From NCBI GenBank assembly GCA_005888695.1, contig VBBH01000174.1, forward strand, positions 1 to 5,012: 5,012 nt of DNA, in the 5' to 3' direction. A program made the translations under genes and the position numbers. Origin of the DNA: Candidatus Bathyarchaeota archaeon. GTDB lineage: Archaea; Thermoproteota; Bathyarchaeia; 40CM-2-53-6. The notes under the pieces were generated by a model. It was given only the letters and a program-made list of their open reading frames with translations. It did no database searches and was not told the origin of the DNA. This document shows, one piece after another, positions 4,549 through 5,012 of this stretch (the first letter of the stretch is position 1; each line of letters begins with the position of its first letter).

Positions 4549-5012
4549 CTGAGGAAGACAGCCTCTATCACAATTCTAGCCTTAACGGTTTCGCTGATCC
4601 TAATACCGGTATTCTTACTAGATGCTCATGCAATGGGCTGCAGAGCACCTGGGTGTCAACTGGAGACAATTACCCATGTGCCGCTGGCTGAACACTCGAT
4701 TAGCGTGAAACTGGACGGAGGTGCCGTCTTCACGTTGAACCACACTTTCACTTTCGCGAACAGTACCATTCATACCATCCAGGTCTTAGACACGGCTTTC
4801 ATCGGAGCCCAGACTGGTCAGCATTATACGTTCAAGCAGTGGACCTATGTGGGCGATGGGAGTCAGTGGGATTCTTCGCCGACGATGACTACTCCTCCAA
4901 TGTATGGGAACTACACTACTGCTCTATGCTCGCCCCCCAACTACTGTCCGTTCCTCGCGGAGTACACGATAACCCCGCCTGTTGGATGTAATTCCAACTG
5001 TCGCCTTCAAGC
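4549..5012 (+). CDS. Secreted cysteine-paired protein, partial at right edge; CTG start proposed
   Basis: The first 154 residues of a gene cut off by the window end. Read from CTG at 4549 it begins M-R-K-T, followed by a long hydrophobic core (SITILALTVSLILIPVFLL), then DAHA, a good A-x-A signal peptidase site after residue 28. The mature part is rich in Thr, aromatic residues and Gly. It holds six cysteines in three close pairs: C31/C36, C127/C133 and C147/C151, suggesting disulfides outside the cell. The stretch HTFTFANSTIHTIQVL, then GQHYTFKQW and FLAEYT, resembles the beta-rich repeats of archaeal secreted proteins, in which a strand, a 'ST.HTI' turn, a 'Y.F..W' strand and a 'Y' strand recur. 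I cannot name a family. The frame opens after a TAG at 4510 and has no ATG, GTG or TTG before ATG 4633, which lies past the signal peptide. It is divergent from the propeller gene. Confidence 0.7.
   Translation, partial: MRKTASITILALTVSLILIPVFLLDAHAMGCRAPGCQLETITHVPLAEHSISVKLDGGAVFTLNHTFTFANSTIHTIQVLDTAFIGAQTGQHYTFKQWTYVGDGSQWDSSPTMTTPPMYGNYTTALCSPPNYCPFLAEYTITPPVGCNSNCRLQ

Overview
The window looks like archaeal chromosome. I infer Thermoproteota, probably the Nitrososphaeria (thaumarchaeal) lineage. The reasons are a stand-alone Lrp/AsnC ligand-binding (RAM) protein without its DNA-binding half, an archaeal-type class III prepilin peptidase of the FlaK/PibD kind, a TrmB-family regulator, and a secreted eight-bladed PQQ-like propeller with Ig-like domains and a C-terminal membrane anchor. 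Base composition is near 50% GC. No rRNA, tRNA, CRISPR array or insertion sequence was seen.

Layout. A 75-residue RAM-domain protein lies on the minus strand (40-267). It is divergent from a plus-strand pair, the prepilin peptidase (439-1257) and a TrmB-type regulator (1254-2147), which overlap by four bases (ATGA). A 179-bp gap (2148-2326) with a small dyad separates the regulator from a convergent minus-strand gene for the surface propeller protein (2327-4246). About 300 bp of non-coding DNA (4247-4548), rich in inverted repeats, separates the propeller gene from a second, divergent gene for a secreted cysteine-paired protein. That gene starts near 4549 and runs off the right edge.

Main message for annotation. 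Neither surface-protein gene has an ATG, GTG or TTG at its biologically sensible start. For the propeller gene the first conventional codon is a TTG at 4141. Reading upstream in frame reveals a complete signal peptide, and an ACG codon stands exactly 8 nt after a GGAGG Shine-Dalgarno sequence. For the right-hand gene the frame encodes a clear signal peptide with an A-x-A cleavage site, and a CTG stands exactly 8 nt after GAGG. Either this organism uses near-cognate start codons on surface genes, or the starts carry mutations or errors. A conventional start search would truncate both proteins and misplace them in the cell.

How the genes may fit together. The peptidase processes type IV pilin or archaellin precursors at the membrane, and its partner gene encodes a regulator. 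The right half encodes two envelope proteins facing outward. A common cell-surface theme is plausible, but no substrate gene (pilin, archaellin) is present to prove it.
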